A model generated the notes under the pieces. The model saw nothing but the letters and a program-made list of their open reading frames with translations. It did no database searches and was not told the origin of the DNA. A DNA stretch of 64,000 bases from Rathayibacter sp. Leaf185. GTDB lineage: Bacteria > Actinomycetota > Actinomycetes > Actinomycetales > Microbacteriaceae. Both the position numbers and the translations under genes were made by a program. The stretch spans positions 153,633 through 217,632 of the forward strand of contig NZ_LMPP01000009.1 in NCBI RefSeq assembly GCF_001423885.1, written 5' to 3'. Positions 26,357 to 34,954 of the stretch are shown here, in pieces (position 1 is the first letter of the stretch; every line of letters starts with the position of its first letter).

Positions 26357-27865
26357 TCAGTGCGAGTACACCGTCACCGGTGACGAGAGCGGCCCCGGAG
26401 GCACGACCGGGTACGACGCGATGCGGCCGTCGGAGGCGATCGACACCGAGGCCTGCACCGGCTGGTCGCTCGAGACCACGGCCGAGTCGGTGCCCAGCTC
26501 GGTCGACGCCGCGGAGTAGGGGCCGATCTCGAGCGTGCGCGATCCCGCCGGCGAGTCGATGACGACCGAGGCCGAGGAGTCGCTCGCGTTCGCGAGGTGC
26601 AGTCGCGCGCCGGCCTCGCCGGTGCTGGCGACGCCGAAGGGCGTCGACGTCGCGGTCCCGGAGGCGAACCAGGCGAAATCGGTGCCGGCAGGGCCCGTCG
26701 ACGTGGTGCGTCCGGCGGCCACGATCGGCTGGTCGGAGCTGAGGGTCACCCGGTACGAGCCGTCGGCGAGCCCCGTGAGGGGCACCTCGCCGACACGACC
26801 GGCCGCCACGACGACCTGCGTCGAGGCGCCGAGTCCGCTCGGGTCCTCGTTGGCGACCTCGACCGACACTGTGCTGTCGGCGTCACCGGGAGCGAGGATG
26901 CGCAGGACCGGGACGCCCTCTCCCCCGCTGCCGTCGTCGCTCGCCGTCTCGGCGGGCGCGGAGGCGACGGTGAAGCCGGCGATGACCGCGACGGTCGCGG
27001 GGCTCGCGGAGGGTGCGGAGATCTCGACCCCCTCGGGCGTCAGGCCCGAGATCGCGCTGCTCTGGAGGCTCGCCGCGACTTCGCCACCACGGGCCGTCAC
27101 ATGGACGACCGGCTGGACCACGTCCGGCGCGAGGCCGGCGAGGGGAAGCGCGCGAACGGATCCGGCGGGTACGACGATTCCGGTCGCTCCCGTGGCGGAG
27201 ACCGGCCCCTGCTCGCCGTAGAGAGCGAGGTCGACGGTCGCGGCGACCTCGCTGGCGTTCGCGAGCACGAGGACGGAGGTGCGCCCGACATCGGTCGACC
27301 CGGCGACGAGCCAGCTGTCGGCCGTCGGCTCGGCGCAGCCGTGTGCCGAGAGGCCGGAGACGGACTCGTTCGCGATCGACTGAGTGGTGACTCCGCCCGG
27401 GGTGGGGTCGGAGTCGGCGGGCACGCTGAGGCCGTCGATGCCGGAGCCGGGGGCGGCGACGTCCGCCTCCGTCAGCGCTCGCGAGTCGGACACGGAGTCG
27501 GCCGGCCAGACAGCGGTCGCCGAACCCGCGAAGGCGAGGAGCTCCTCCGGCTCACCGGCGTCGATGAGATCGCCTCCGCAGACGAGGGCGCCGTCGGCGG
27601 CCACGGGGCTGACCACGACGCCCTCGGCGGCGCGGCTCACCTCGGGCAGGGGGAGGACCTGGGGCAGGACGACGGCGGCCGCCGCCATCGCGAGACCCGC
27701 GACTCCGGCTGCGGCCCGCAGGGCGGACCTGCGGCGGCGGGCCGCCGAGGGCGCCCTGCGCGCCGGGGTCGTCGTCGTGGCGGCCCGCCTGCGGCGCTCG
27801 GCTCGCTCGGGGCGCGCCGGGGCCGCGGTCTTCGCCGGCGTCTCCTGGTCGGTCGGATCAGACAT
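26357..27865 (-). CDS. DUF5719 membrane-anchored extracytoplasmic protein
   Basis: This 502-residue protein has about 45 cytosolic residues rich in Arg and Ala, then one membrane segment (AAAGVAGLAMAAAAVVLPQVL) and a long secreted beta-rich region with repeated Ser/Thr/Val strands. It matches the DUF5719 family encoded next to the large GT2 gene in actinobacteria. The ATG at 27865 overlaps the glycosyltransferase stop by eight bases, so the two are coupled and probably act together in envelope glycan work. Function unproven. Confidence 0.8.
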   Translation of the reverse strand: MSDPTDQETPAKTAAPARPERAERRRRAATTTTPARRAPSAARRRRSALRAAAGVAGLAMAAAAVVLPQVLPLPEVSRAAEGVVVSPVAADGALVCGGDLIDAGEPEELLAFAGSATAVWPADSVSDSRALTEADVAAPGSGIDGLSVPADSDPTPGGVTTQSIANESVSGLSAHGCAEPTADSWLVAGSTDVGRTSVLVLANASEVAATVDLALYGEQGPVSATGATGIVVPAGSVRALPLAGLAPDVVQPVVHVTARGGEVAASLQSSAISGLTPEGVEISAPSASPATVAVIAGFTVASAPAETASDDGSGGEGVPVLRILAPGDADSTVSVEVANEDPSGLGASTQVVVAAGRVGEVPLTGLADGSYRVTLSSDQPIVAAGRTTSTGPAGTDFAWFASGTATSTPFGVASTGEAGARLHLANASDSSASVVIDSPAGSRTLEIGPYSAASTELGTDSAVVSSDQPVQASVSIASDGRIASYPVVPPGPLSSPVTVYSH

Positions 27866-30722
27866 CGTCGTTCCCGTCGTCGAACTGGCCGGTCGCCTCG
27901 CCCGGCTCGTCGTCGATCCCCGCCACCGCGCCGCCCGAGCGCGCGCGCTCGAGGGAGAGGCCCGTGGGCACCGCGAGCAGGAAGGCGACGAGGAAGACGA
28001 GCAGCACGGCGATCGTGTAGGCGATGCCGAACGGACCGACCACTCCGCTCGGAGCGGCATCGGCCCGGACGCCGTCGTCGTCGACCGCGCTCCACAGGAG
28101 ACCGTAGCGGGTGTCGCCGACGGCCGAGAACGCGGCGTTGCCGTCGAGCGAGACGGCGGCGCGCGAGCGCACAGCGGTGGCCTCCGCGCCGGCCTGGGAC
28201 TCGCTCGGCACCGTCAGCACCACGAAGCGCACGCCGAGCTCGTCGAGAGCGGAGGCGACGTCGAAGCCGGTGCGCGAGACGAGGTTTCCGGCGAGCTCGT
28301 CGATCGCGTCCGTGCTCTCGGCACCCGTCGCCGCGAGGGTCGACTGCTGGTCGAGTGTCGCGCCGGCACCGCGCTCGAGGCGTGCCAGGACTCCGCCGTC
28401 GGCCTGCGGGACGAGCACGATCGTGCCGACGCGGGGGTCGTTCTGCGCCTCCGCCGCGACGTAGGCCGGCAGCGAACGGTCCGAGGTGGTCGAGATCGAG
28501 CTGTGGCCGGTGGGGAATGCGACCGCGAGCGGTGCGACGGCGACGATCGTGGCGGCCGTGACGACGAGAGCGGGCACGAGCCGGAACGACGGCAGCGCCG
28601 CGACCGAGAGCGAGAAGCCGATGACCAGGCCGAGCCAGTAGAGGCTGAGGCCGGTGCCGCTCCAGACCGCGACCGTCTCCGATCCGCTGGTCGCGACCTG
28701 CAGGCCCTGCGCGAGCGTCGCGGTGACGAGGCCGAGTGCGGCGACACCGACGCCGCCGAGCGCCGAGAGGTTGTTGGGGAGCAGCAGGGAGGCGAGGGCG
28801 GCGACGATCAGGGGCAGGATCAGGACCGCGGTCGCGATCGGGGCGGCCGACTCCGAGATGTTCAGGTTCTCGAGGACGTCGAGCCAGCTCTGCGAGAACT
28901 GCGAGGGGAAGCCGGCGACGAGTGTGAACAGGTCGACACGCGCCGAGGCGAGCGGGACTCCCGGATCGGCGAGGATCGCGAACCAGTCGCCCCGGCCGCC
29001 CTGGGCGACCGCGATCGGGAACAGCAGGGCGAGACTCGGGATCGGCAGCCCGGCGAAGCGGCCGATGCGACGGCCCGCGGTCGCGAGCACGACGATCCAC
29101 ACGGCCAGCAGCGGCAGGGAGAGGACCGGCGCGCAGGCCACGACGACCGCGGCCAGGATCGACGCGGTGGCGGAGGCGCTCCACGAGCGGTAGGCGCCGA
29201 AGCCGGCGAAGAAGAGCCACGGCAGCAGCACGTGCACCAGCATCGCGGCGGGGCGGCCGTCGGACTGAGCGGCGAAGAAGGCGGGCGCGAGGATCCAGAC
29301 CAGCGACCCCGCGGCACGGGCGAGCGGCCTGGGCGTGATCCTCGCGATCATCAGCCAGGCCCCCATGGCGGCGAGCGGGAGAGCCGTGAGATAGAGCAGG
29401 ACCATCGAGAAGCTCGGGGCCCAGAAGGTCAGAGAGCCGAGGACGGCGAGGACGGCCGCGAACGGATCCGCCGCGCCGATGAAGCCCGAGCCGAGGTCGC
29501 GCCACCCGTAGGCGGCGTTCTGCCAGAGCTGCCCGACCGTCGGCGAGAGGGTGAGGAGCCCGCCTCCGCTGATCGCGGACGCGGCGATCAGCGGCGTGTA
29601 GAGGATGAGGCCGACCAGGGCGGCGACGAGCACGACCCACACTCCCCCGCTCTGGAAGAACTGGAGCGGGTGGCGCTCGCGGGTGGCCTGCACGCGGACG
29701 GCGTCGTGCCTGACCGAGCGGAGCTGGCGGACCACGTCGAGCGGGATCCGGAGCGGAGCGATCGCCTTCCAGCCCACGTTCTTCGAGGAGCGGAGGATGC
29801 GGCGCGCGCGGAAGACCTTGGTGGCACCGAACGCGACGACGAAGGCGGCGAGCAGCTCGCCTCCGACGAGACCGGGCTGCTTGCGCAGGAGGCGCACGGC
29901 GGCGCGCCCGACGGCGAGTGGCACCAGCGACAGCCAGTGCAGCACGAGCAGCGCGACCGGCGCGTACGCGAGCCGGCGGTGCAGCTGCGCGGCGCGGTGC
30001 TGGCGCGCGCGCCGGCGCTCACCGCTGTCGATGCGGCGGCCGTCGGGACGCTGCAGGCCGATGCGGGCCGTCGTCACCCGGGCGTCGGGCACCCGGCTGA
30101 CGCGGTGACCCGCGAGGCGGGTGCGGATCGAGAAGTCGAGGGCGTCGTCGACCACGGGCAGGCCGGGGTCGAAGCCGCCGAGCTCCTCCCAGAGGGAGTG
30201 GCGGACGAGCATGCCGCCCGCTGCGACCGCGAGGACATCCGGGGTGGCGTCGTGCTGTCCCTGGTCGAGCTCGTCCTCGACGAGGTGGACGGTCGTGCCG
30301 TAGTTCGTGATCGACTCGCCGTAGCTGCGGATGTAGCCGGAGCGCGTCCAGTCCATGACCTTGGGGCCGGCCACCGCGACCGAGGGCGCGACCTCGACGG
30401 CGCCGAGAAGCGCCGCGAGCGCGCCCGGCTCGGGGGCCGAGTCCTGCGCGAGCAGCCACAGCCACTCGTCCTCCCCGGCCGGAGGCTGCATCACCCGCAC
30501 CGCACGCCCGACGGCCTGGCCGAAGGGCAGGTTCTCGGCGACCTGGACGAGCTGGGTCGGTCCCCAGCCGGAGAGCAGCTCGCCGGTCGTGTCCCTCGAG
30601 CCGCCGTCGACGAACACGGTCGCATCGGGCTGGCGGGTCTGCGCCCGCAGCGCCGCGAGGGTTCGTTCGAGGTACGCCGCGCCGTTGCGCGCGACGAGGA
30701 CGGCGGTGACTCGTGGATACAT
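27858..30722 (-). CDS. Large membrane glycosyltransferase (GT2 domain plus polytopic C-terminus)
   Basis: This 954-residue protein has an N-terminal GT2 catalytic domain at about 1-240, with VLVARNGAAYLERTLAALRAQ, the nucleotide-binding region and LLAQDSAPEPGA. A polytopic C-terminal half has a dozen or so hydrophobic segments ending near residue 935. Similar proteins sit beside whiB2 and DUF5719 in other actinobacteria and are thought to build envelope polysaccharide. The ATG at 30722 sits eight bases after TAGGGT. Sugar and acceptor are unknown. Confidence 0.82.
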   Translation of the reverse strand: MYPRVTAVLVARNGAAYLERTLAALRAQTRQPDATVFVDGGSRDTTGELLSGWGPTQLVQVAENLPFGQAVGRAVRVMQPPAGEDEWLWLLAQDSAPEPGALAALLGAVEVAPSVAVAGPKVMDWTRSGYIRSYGESITNYGTTVHLVEDELDQGQHDATPDVLAVAAGGMLVRHSLWEELGGFDPGLPVVDDALDFSIRTRLAGHRVSRVPDARVTTARIGLQRPDGRRIDSGERRRARQHRAAQLHRRLAYAPVALLVLHWLSLVPLAVGRAAVRLLRKQPGLVGGELLAAFVVAFGATKVFRARRILRSSKNVGWKAIAPLRIPLDVVRQLRSVRHDAVRVQATRERHPLQFFQSGGVWVVLVAALVGLILYTPLIAASAISGGGLLTLSPTVGQLWQNAAYGWRDLGSGFIGAADPFAAVLAVLGSLTFWAPSFSMVLLYLTALPLAAMGAWLMIARITPRPLARAAGSLVWILAPAFFAAQSDGRPAAMLVHVLLPWLFFAGFGAYRSWSASATASILAAVVVACAPVLSLPLLAVWIVVLATAGRRIGRFAGLPIPSLALLFPIAVAQGGRGDWFAILADPGVPLASARVDLFTLVAGFPSQFSQSWLDVLENLNISESAAPIATAVLILPLIVAALASLLLPNNLSALGGVGVAALGLVTATLAQGLQVATSGSETVAVWSGTGLSLYWLGLVIGFSLSVAALPSFRLVPALVVTAATIVAVAPLAVAFPTGHSSISTTSDRSLPAYVAAEAQNDPRVGTIVLVPQADGGVLARLERGAGATLDQQSTLAATGAESTDAIDELAGNLVSRTGFDVASALDELGVRFVVLTVPSESQAGAEATAVRSRAAVSLDGNAAFSAVGDTRYGLLWSAVDDDGVRADAAPSGVVGPFGIAYTIAVLLVFLVAFLLAVPTGLSLERARSGGAVAGIDDEPGEATGQFDDGNDDV

Positions 30723-30730
30723 CGCGGACC

Positions 30731-30736
30731 ACCCTA
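30731..30736 (-). promoter_or_regulatory. -10 hexamer TAGGGT of the large GT2 gene (leaderless)
   Basis: TAGGGT on the minus strand ends 8 bases before the ATG at 30722, and no ribosome site is present. Confidence 0.45.
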
Positions 30737-30818
30737 GGTGATGGCGACCGGGGGGCCGCCTGCGGCTCGCCGCCCTCCCCTCACGCGCTCACGAGCGCAA
30801 GAAGGAGCAGGCGAAGCA

Positions 30819-30842
30819 CACGCGATGCCTGGGTATCGCGTG
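30819..30842 (-). terminator. Hairpin downstream of whiB2
   Basis: CACGCGAT at 30819-30826 pairs perfectly with ATCGCGTG at 30835-30842 around an 8-base loop, 42 bases past the whiB2 stop. Confidence 0.5.
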
Positions 30843-30883
30843 GCCCGCCGGGAGGGCGAAGAGGCAGGGGCGGAGGGGAAGGG

Positions 30884-31270
30884 CTACGCCCGGCGTCGGA
30901 GCTTGCGGCGCTCGCGCTCGGAGAGGCCGCCCCAGATGCCGAAGCGCTCGTCGTTCTCGAGGGCGTACTCCAGGCACTGCGAGCGCACCTCGCAGGAGGT
31001 GCAGATCTTCTTGGCGTCGCGGGTCGAGCCGCCCTTCTCGGGGAAGAACGCCTCGGGGTCCGTCTGAGCGCAGAGCGAGTCGACCTGCCACGAGAGGGCC
31101 CCTCCGGGGGCCTCGGTCTCGGTGTCGACCCCAGGACGGACGCCGGGGACGCCGAGCCGGACGGGATCGACGAACCAGTCCTCGGGCACTCCCGCACGGC
31201 CGGGGACGCCGGTGCGACGGCCCGGGTCGGAGGGCTCGTGTGCCTCGGAGCGACTGTCGGGAAGTGCCAT
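30884..31270 (-). CDS. whiB2: WhiB2/WhmD-type iron-sulfur regulator
   Basis: This 128-residue Wbl protein has cluster ligands C67, C90, C93 and C99, the GIWGG turn at 111-115 and a basic ERERRKLRRR tail. The first 60 residues are a variable Pro/Gly-rich extension. WhiB2 (WhmD/WhiB) proteins bind the primary sigma factor and control septation; the DUF3499/DUF5719 neighbourhood supports WhiB2 rather than another Wbl. The ATG at 31270 has a GGAG site. A TTGACC-N17-TGTAAT promoter lies upstream, and its leader contains a stable hairpin. Confidence 0.88.
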   Translation of the reverse strand: MALPDSRSEAHEPSDPGRRTGVPGRAGVPEDWFVDPVRLGVPGVRPGVDTETEAPGGALSWQVDSLCAQTDPEAFFPEKGGSTRDAKKICTSCEVRSQCLEYALENDERFGIWGGLSERERRKLRRRA

Positions 31271-31293
31271 GTCGTCTCCTACCCCGCCTGCGT

Positions 31294-31322
31294 CCGATGA
31301 ACGGCGAACCGCTCCTCATCGG
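31294..31322 (-). promoter_or_regulatory. Stem-loop in the whiB2 leader
   Basis: CCGATGA at 31294-31300 pairs with TCATCGG at 31316-31322, with an inner CGG-CGAA-CCG stem. It falls between the predicted transcription start (about 31333) and the whiB2 ATG and could affect translation. Confidence 0.4.
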
Positions 31323-31339
31323 AACCATCGCCAGGGGTA

Positions 31340-31368
31340 ATTACACCGGTGTCATTCGCTGAGGTCAA
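31340..31368 (-). promoter_or_regulatory. whiB2 promoter (TTGACC-N17-TGTAAT)
   Basis: On the minus strand, TTGACC at 31368-31363 is followed by 17 bases and TGTAAT at 31345-31340, a good primary-sigma promoter. The leader would be about 63 bases. Confidence 0.65.
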
Positions 31369-31388
31369 GTCGCGGACCCTAAACCCTC

Positions 31389-31426
31389 AACCCTCCGTGG
31401 AGGGTTCACGACACACCGGCGTGTCG
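31389..31426 (-). terminator. Twin hairpins downstream of galE
   Basis: AACCCTCC at 31389-31396 is the perfect inverse of GGAGGGTT at 31399-31406, and CGACAC/GTGTCG at 31409-31426 follows. They sit beyond the galE stop on the minus strand and upstream of the whiB2 promoter, so they could stop galE transcription. Confidence 0.45.
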
Positions 31427-31453
31427 CGACCGTGTCCGATCTCGCGGAGGGCG

Positions 31454-32419
31454 TCAGGCCGTGGCGCCGCTCCGGGCCTGCCACGCGCTCTCGACCATCT
31501 CCGCGAGCGAGTGGCGCATCTCCCAGCCCAGATCGCGCGCCGCGGTCTCGCCCGAGGCGACGATGCGGGGCGGGTCGCCCGGCCGGCGCGGGGCCACCTC
31601 CGGAGTGAAGTCGATCCCGGTGCTGTCGGCGATCGCGCGCATGATCTCGCCGACGGAGGCGCCGGTCCCGCTGCCGAGGTTGTAGACCGGATCGATCGGC
31701 TCGCCGGCGGAGAGCCGGCGCGCCGCGGCGACGTGCGCCAGGGCGAGGTCGGCCACGTGGATGTAGTCGCGCACGCAGGTGCCGTCGGGAGTGGGGTAGT
31801 CGTCGCCGTTGATGCGCGGCGTGCGGCCCGCGAGCAGCGCCTCGAAGACGAGCGGGAACAGGTTGTGCGGGCTCGTGTCGTACACGTCGGGGTAGCCCGA
31901 TCCGACGACGTTGAAGTAGCGGAGGGACGAGTGGCGCACGCCGTGCGCCCGGCCGGCGTCGGCCAGCAGCCACTCGCCGATCAGCTTCGTCTCGCCGTAG
32001 GGCGACTCGGGGCTCTTCGGTGTGCCCTCGGTGACGAGCTCGACGTCGACCGCGCCGTACACGGCCGCGCTCGAGGAGAAGACGATGGAGGAGACTCCGG
32101 CGCGCTGCATCGCCGCCAGCACCCGCATGGTCGCGGTCACGTTCTGCTCGTAGGTGTGCAGGGGTCGCTGCACCGAGACTCCGGCGTACTTGAAGCCGGC
32201 GACGTGCACGACGCCCTCGATCGAGTGCTCCGCGAAGACCCGGTCGAGCAGCGCCTCGTCGAGGATCGATCCGCGATGGAACGGCACGCCCTCGGGCACG
32301 AACGACTCGTGCCCCGACGAGAGGTCGTCGATCACGACGGGGTCGATGCCCTGCTCCGAGAAGGCGCGCACCACGTGCGCTCCGATGTACCCGGCTCCCC
32401 CGGTGACCAGCCATGCCAT
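31454..32419 (-). CDS. galE: UDP-glucose 4-epimerase
   Basis: This 321-residue extended SDR interconverts UDP-glucose and UDP-galactose. It has the Rossmann motif GGAGYIG at about 7-13, catalytic Y141-x3-K145 and the nearby serine cluster SSSAAVYG, plus RYFNVVG and RDYIHVADLA typical of GalE. The ATG at 32419 has GGGAGAAG upstream; the frame continues beyond it without homology. Product would feed galactose into envelope glycans or the Leloir pathway. It lies alone between whiB2 and a divergent regulator. Confidence 0.9.
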   Translation of the reverse strand: MAWLVTGGAGYIGAHVVRAFSEQGIDPVVIDDLSSGHESFVPEGVPFHRGSILDEALLDRVFAEHSIEGVVHVAGFKYAGVSVQRPLHTYEQNVTATMRVLAAMQRAGVSSIVFSSSAAVYGAVDVELVTEGTPKSPESPYGETKLIGEWLLADAGRAHGVRHSSLRYFNVVGSGYPDVYDTSPHNLFPLVFEALLAGRTPRINGDDYPTPDGTCVRDYIHVADLALAHVAAARRLSAGEPIDPVYNLGSGTGASVGEIMRAIADSTGIDFTPEVAPRRPGDPPRIVASGETAARDLGWEMRHSLAEMVESAWQARSGATA

Positions 32420-32519
32420 GCGCTTCTCCCTCGCTGTCCGGCGCCCGCGACGCGCGCCGGGTGCCACCCTATCGGCGCGTGGAGAACGCCCCGTTTGGCA
32501 GGAAGTCGTCACAGCGGGC

Positions 32520-32525
32520 TATCCT
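32520..32525 (+). promoter_or_regulatory. -10 hexamer TATCCT of the GlxA-type regulator (leaderless)
   Basis: TATCCT ends 6 bases before the ATG at 32532. TTGGCA at 32495-32500 is a possible -35 with a 19-base spacer. Confidence 0.5.
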
Positions 32526-32531
32526 GCCGCC

Positions 32532-33485
32532 ATGCTCCGGTCCGTCGCCCTCATCGCCCTGCCCGACCTCGCGCCGTTCGAGTTCGGCGTGGTCTGCGAG
32601 GTGTTCGGCATCGACCGGAGCGCGAGCGGCGGCCCGTCCTTCGACTTCACGATCGTGACGGCCGACCCCGGCCCCGTGCGCACGAGTCTCGGCTTCGACA
32701 TGGTGATCTCCGAGGGCCTCGAGGCCGCTGAGCACGCCGACCTCATCGCCGTCCCGGCGCACACGAGGGGCTCGGTCGACGAGCGTGTGCTCGAGCTGCT
32801 GCGGCGCGCCCACGCCCGCGGAGCGTGGATCCTCAGCGTCTGCAGCGGTGCCTTCACCCTGGCGCAGGCCGGCCTCCTCGACGGCCGGCGCGCCACGACG
32901 CACTGGATGCACGCCGACGAGCTCGCGCGGCGCTTCCCCACGGTCCGGGTCGACCCCGACGTGCTCTTCGTCCAGGAGGGCCGCATCGTCACGAGCGCCG
33001 GCACCGCCGCCGGCATCGACGCGTCGCTGCACATCGTCCGCGAGGAGCTCGGCGCTGCGGTGGCCAACGTGGTCGCGCGCCGGATGGTCGTCCCTCCCCA
33101 GCGGCACGGCGGCCAGGCGCAGTACATCCGCACGCCGATCGCCGAGGTGCGCGCCGACTCCTTCGCGGGGGTCACCGAGTGGATGCTCGAGAACCTCGAC
33201 CAGGACCTCACCATCGAGGTCCTCGCCCGCCGCGCTCTGATGTCGCCGCGCACGTTCGCCCGCCGCTTCCGCGCCGACCTCGGCACCACTCCGCTCGCCT
33301 GGCTGAACCGGCAGCGCCTGCTGCGCGCCCAGCAGCTGCTGGAGGAGAGCGACCTGCCCCTCGAGACGATCGCGGGGCGCGTCGGCTTCGGCACGGGCGC
33401 CGTCATGCGCCACCACTTCGTGCGGGTGCTGCAGACGACCCCCGCGGCCTACCGCCGCACGTTCGCCTGCGCGGAGGCGTCCTGA
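32532..33485 (+). CDS. GlxA/FtrA-type AraC-family transcriptional regulator
   Basis: This 317-residue regulator has an N-terminal DJ-1/PfpI-like domain (about 1-180) and a C-terminal AraC double helix-turn-helix (about 215-312). The first domain carries the nucleophile-elbow segment ILSVCSGAFTLAQAGLLDGRRATTHW, and the second has DLTIEVLARRALMSPRTFARRFRADLGTTPLAWLNRQRL. Such proteins often respond to nitrogen or amine compounds, but the effector cannot be told. It is divergent from galE and convergent with manA. Leaderless start after TATCCT. Confidence 0.88.
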   Translation: MLRSVALIALPDLAPFEFGVVCEVFGIDRSASGGPSFDFTIVTADPGPVRTSLGFDMVISEGLEAAEHADLIAVPAHTRGSVDERVLELLRRAHARGAWILSVCSGAFTLAQAGLLDGRRATTHWMHADELARRFPTVRVDPDVLFVQEGRIVTSAGTAAGIDASLHIVREELGAAVANVVARRMVVPPQRHGGQAQYIRTPIAEVRADSFAGVTEWMLENLDQDLTIEVLARRALMSPRTFARRFRADLGTTPLAWLNRQRLLRAQQLLEESDLPLETIAGRVGFGTGAVMRHHFVRVLQTTPAAYRRTFACAEAS

Positions 33486-33503
33486 GCGGGGTCGGGCGCC
33501 GGG

Positions 33504-34721
33504 TCAGACGGTGGCGATGAAGAGAGTGCCGCTGCCGGTGACGGCGAGTGCCCGCTCCGACGGCGTGACGTAGACGCTCTCGCCCCGCTCGACGCGGGCC
33601 TCCCCGCCGGACCCGCGCAGCGTGAACCCGCCGGCGGTCGCGATCGCGATGGCCGGGCCGGTCAGCGGGACCTGCACGGCCTCCTCCGACACCGGTTCGA
33701 CGACCGCGAGCACGAAGTCGGGGACGTCGGGCCGGTAGACGCGCAGACCCTCGACCGGCTCCTCCGGCCGCAGGTACGGCACCGGGAGCGGCGAGAAGTC
33801 GAGCACCTCGACCAGCTCGGGCACGTCGATGTGCTTGGGCGTCAGCCCGCCGCGCAGCACGTTGTCGGAGGCGGCCATCAGCTCGACCCCCGTCCCGAGC
33901 AGGTAGGCGTGGATGTTGCCGGCCGGCAGGTACAGCACCTCGCCCCGCGCGAGGCGCACGCGGTTCAGGAGGAGCGAGAGCGCGATCCCCGGGTCGCCCG
34001 GGTAGCTCTCGGCGAGGTCGCGCACGGTGGCGGTCTCGAGCCGGTCGTCGCCCGCCGAAGCGGCGACCACCGCGGCGACGAGTGCCGCCACCTCTGTCCT
34101 GTCGCCGTCCTCGAGCAGCCAGGTGACGGCTCCGCGGAGCGCCTCGCCCGGTTCGCCCTCGAGCGTCGCAGCGAAGGCCGTGATCGCCTCGGCATCGACC
34201 CCGGAGGCGCGCCCCGCGAGGTCCGCCAGGAGCGCTCGCGTGCCACCGGGCTCGCGGAAGCCGCAGAGCGCGTCGAAGCTCTCGCTGAGCGCGTAGATGA
34301 GCTCGGGCTTGTGGAACGGGTCCTTGTAGTTCCGGTTCGCGGCGTCGCGCGGGATGCCGGCCTCGTCCTCCTCGACGAAGCGGCGTCGCGCCCTCTCGGA
34401 CGAGGGGTGCGCCTGCAGCGAGAGCGGGCCGCCGGCCGCGAGGATCTTGAGGAGGAACGGCAGACGGGGCGCGCCCGAGACAGGGTCGACCGAGCCCTCC
34501 ACTCCGGCGAGCGCCTCCTCCGGATCGTGCGCGAGGTACTCCGCGAGGGTCGAGGCGCCGACGGAGGAGGGATCGAGGATGCGCGACGGCGAGCCGGGGT
34601 GCGCACCCAGCCACAGCTCCGCCTCGGGCGAGCCGGACGCCGGGGTGCCGAGCGCCTCCGAGATGCCGGTGAGCGAGCCCCAGGCGTAGTCGCGGGGAGT
34701 GTTGCCGATCGGGATGAACAC
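33504..34721 (-). CDS. manA: Mannose-6-phosphate isomerase, class I
   Basis: This 405-residue zinc enzyme interconverts fructose-6-phosphate and mannose-6-phosphate, the entry to GDP-mannose. Zinc ligands are visible in SLQAHPSSERA (Q and H), KPELIYALS (E) and PAGNIHAYLLG (H). The GTG at 34721 was chosen because MFIPIGNTPRDYAWGS is the family N-terminus and GGAAGG lies upstream. The frame extends 73 codons further without homology. It supplies mannose precursors for the GDP-mannose-using genes downstream in the window. Confidence 0.92.
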   Translation of the reverse strand: MFIPIGNTPRDYAWGSLTGISEALGTPASGSPEAELWLGAHPGSPSRILDPSSVGASTLAEYLAHDPEEALAGVEGSVDPVSGAPRLPFLLKILAAGGPLSLQAHPSSERARRRFVEEDEAGIPRDAANRNYKDPFHKPELIYALSESFDALCGFREPGGTRALLADLAGRASGVDAEAITAFAATLEGEPGEALRGAVTWLLEDGDRTEVAALVAAVVAASAGDDRLETATVRDLAESYPGDPGIALSLLLNRVRLARGEVLYLPAGNIHAYLLGTGVELMAASDNVLRGGLTPKHIDVPELVEVLDFSPLPVPYLRPEEPVEGLRVYRPDVPDFVLAVVEPVSEEAVQVPLTGPAIAIATAGGFTLRGSGGEARVERGESVYVTPSERALAVTGSGTLFIATV

Positions 34722-34954
34722 GGGGCGGCCGCCTTCCGTCGAGGAGTGGGGTCGGAGCCGCGCGTTCCGGGGCCGCTCCGCCCCGACGGTAGCAGGATCT
34801 ACAAGGGCGGCAGCCGTTGGCGGCGACCGCCTTGGCGCTCTCCGCCAGCGCGCGCGGCGGGTGCGGTCCGCCTTCGTACGCTGGGCGGAAGCCGCATCGT
34901 CGCCGCTCTCGCGGTCCCGGTCGATGCGCCACGAGAGCAACGGAGCGATGGAGC

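Noticed and set aside
27384..30737. An 1117-codon plus-strand open frame
   Set aside because: Low-complexity Arg/Glu/Gly-rich translation, fully antisense to the large GT2 and DUF5719 genes.
31378..31396. Telomere-like CCCTAAACCCTCAACCCT run
   Set aside because: Only three imperfect units, and it forms one arm of the galE terminator hairpin; no sign of a linear replicon end.
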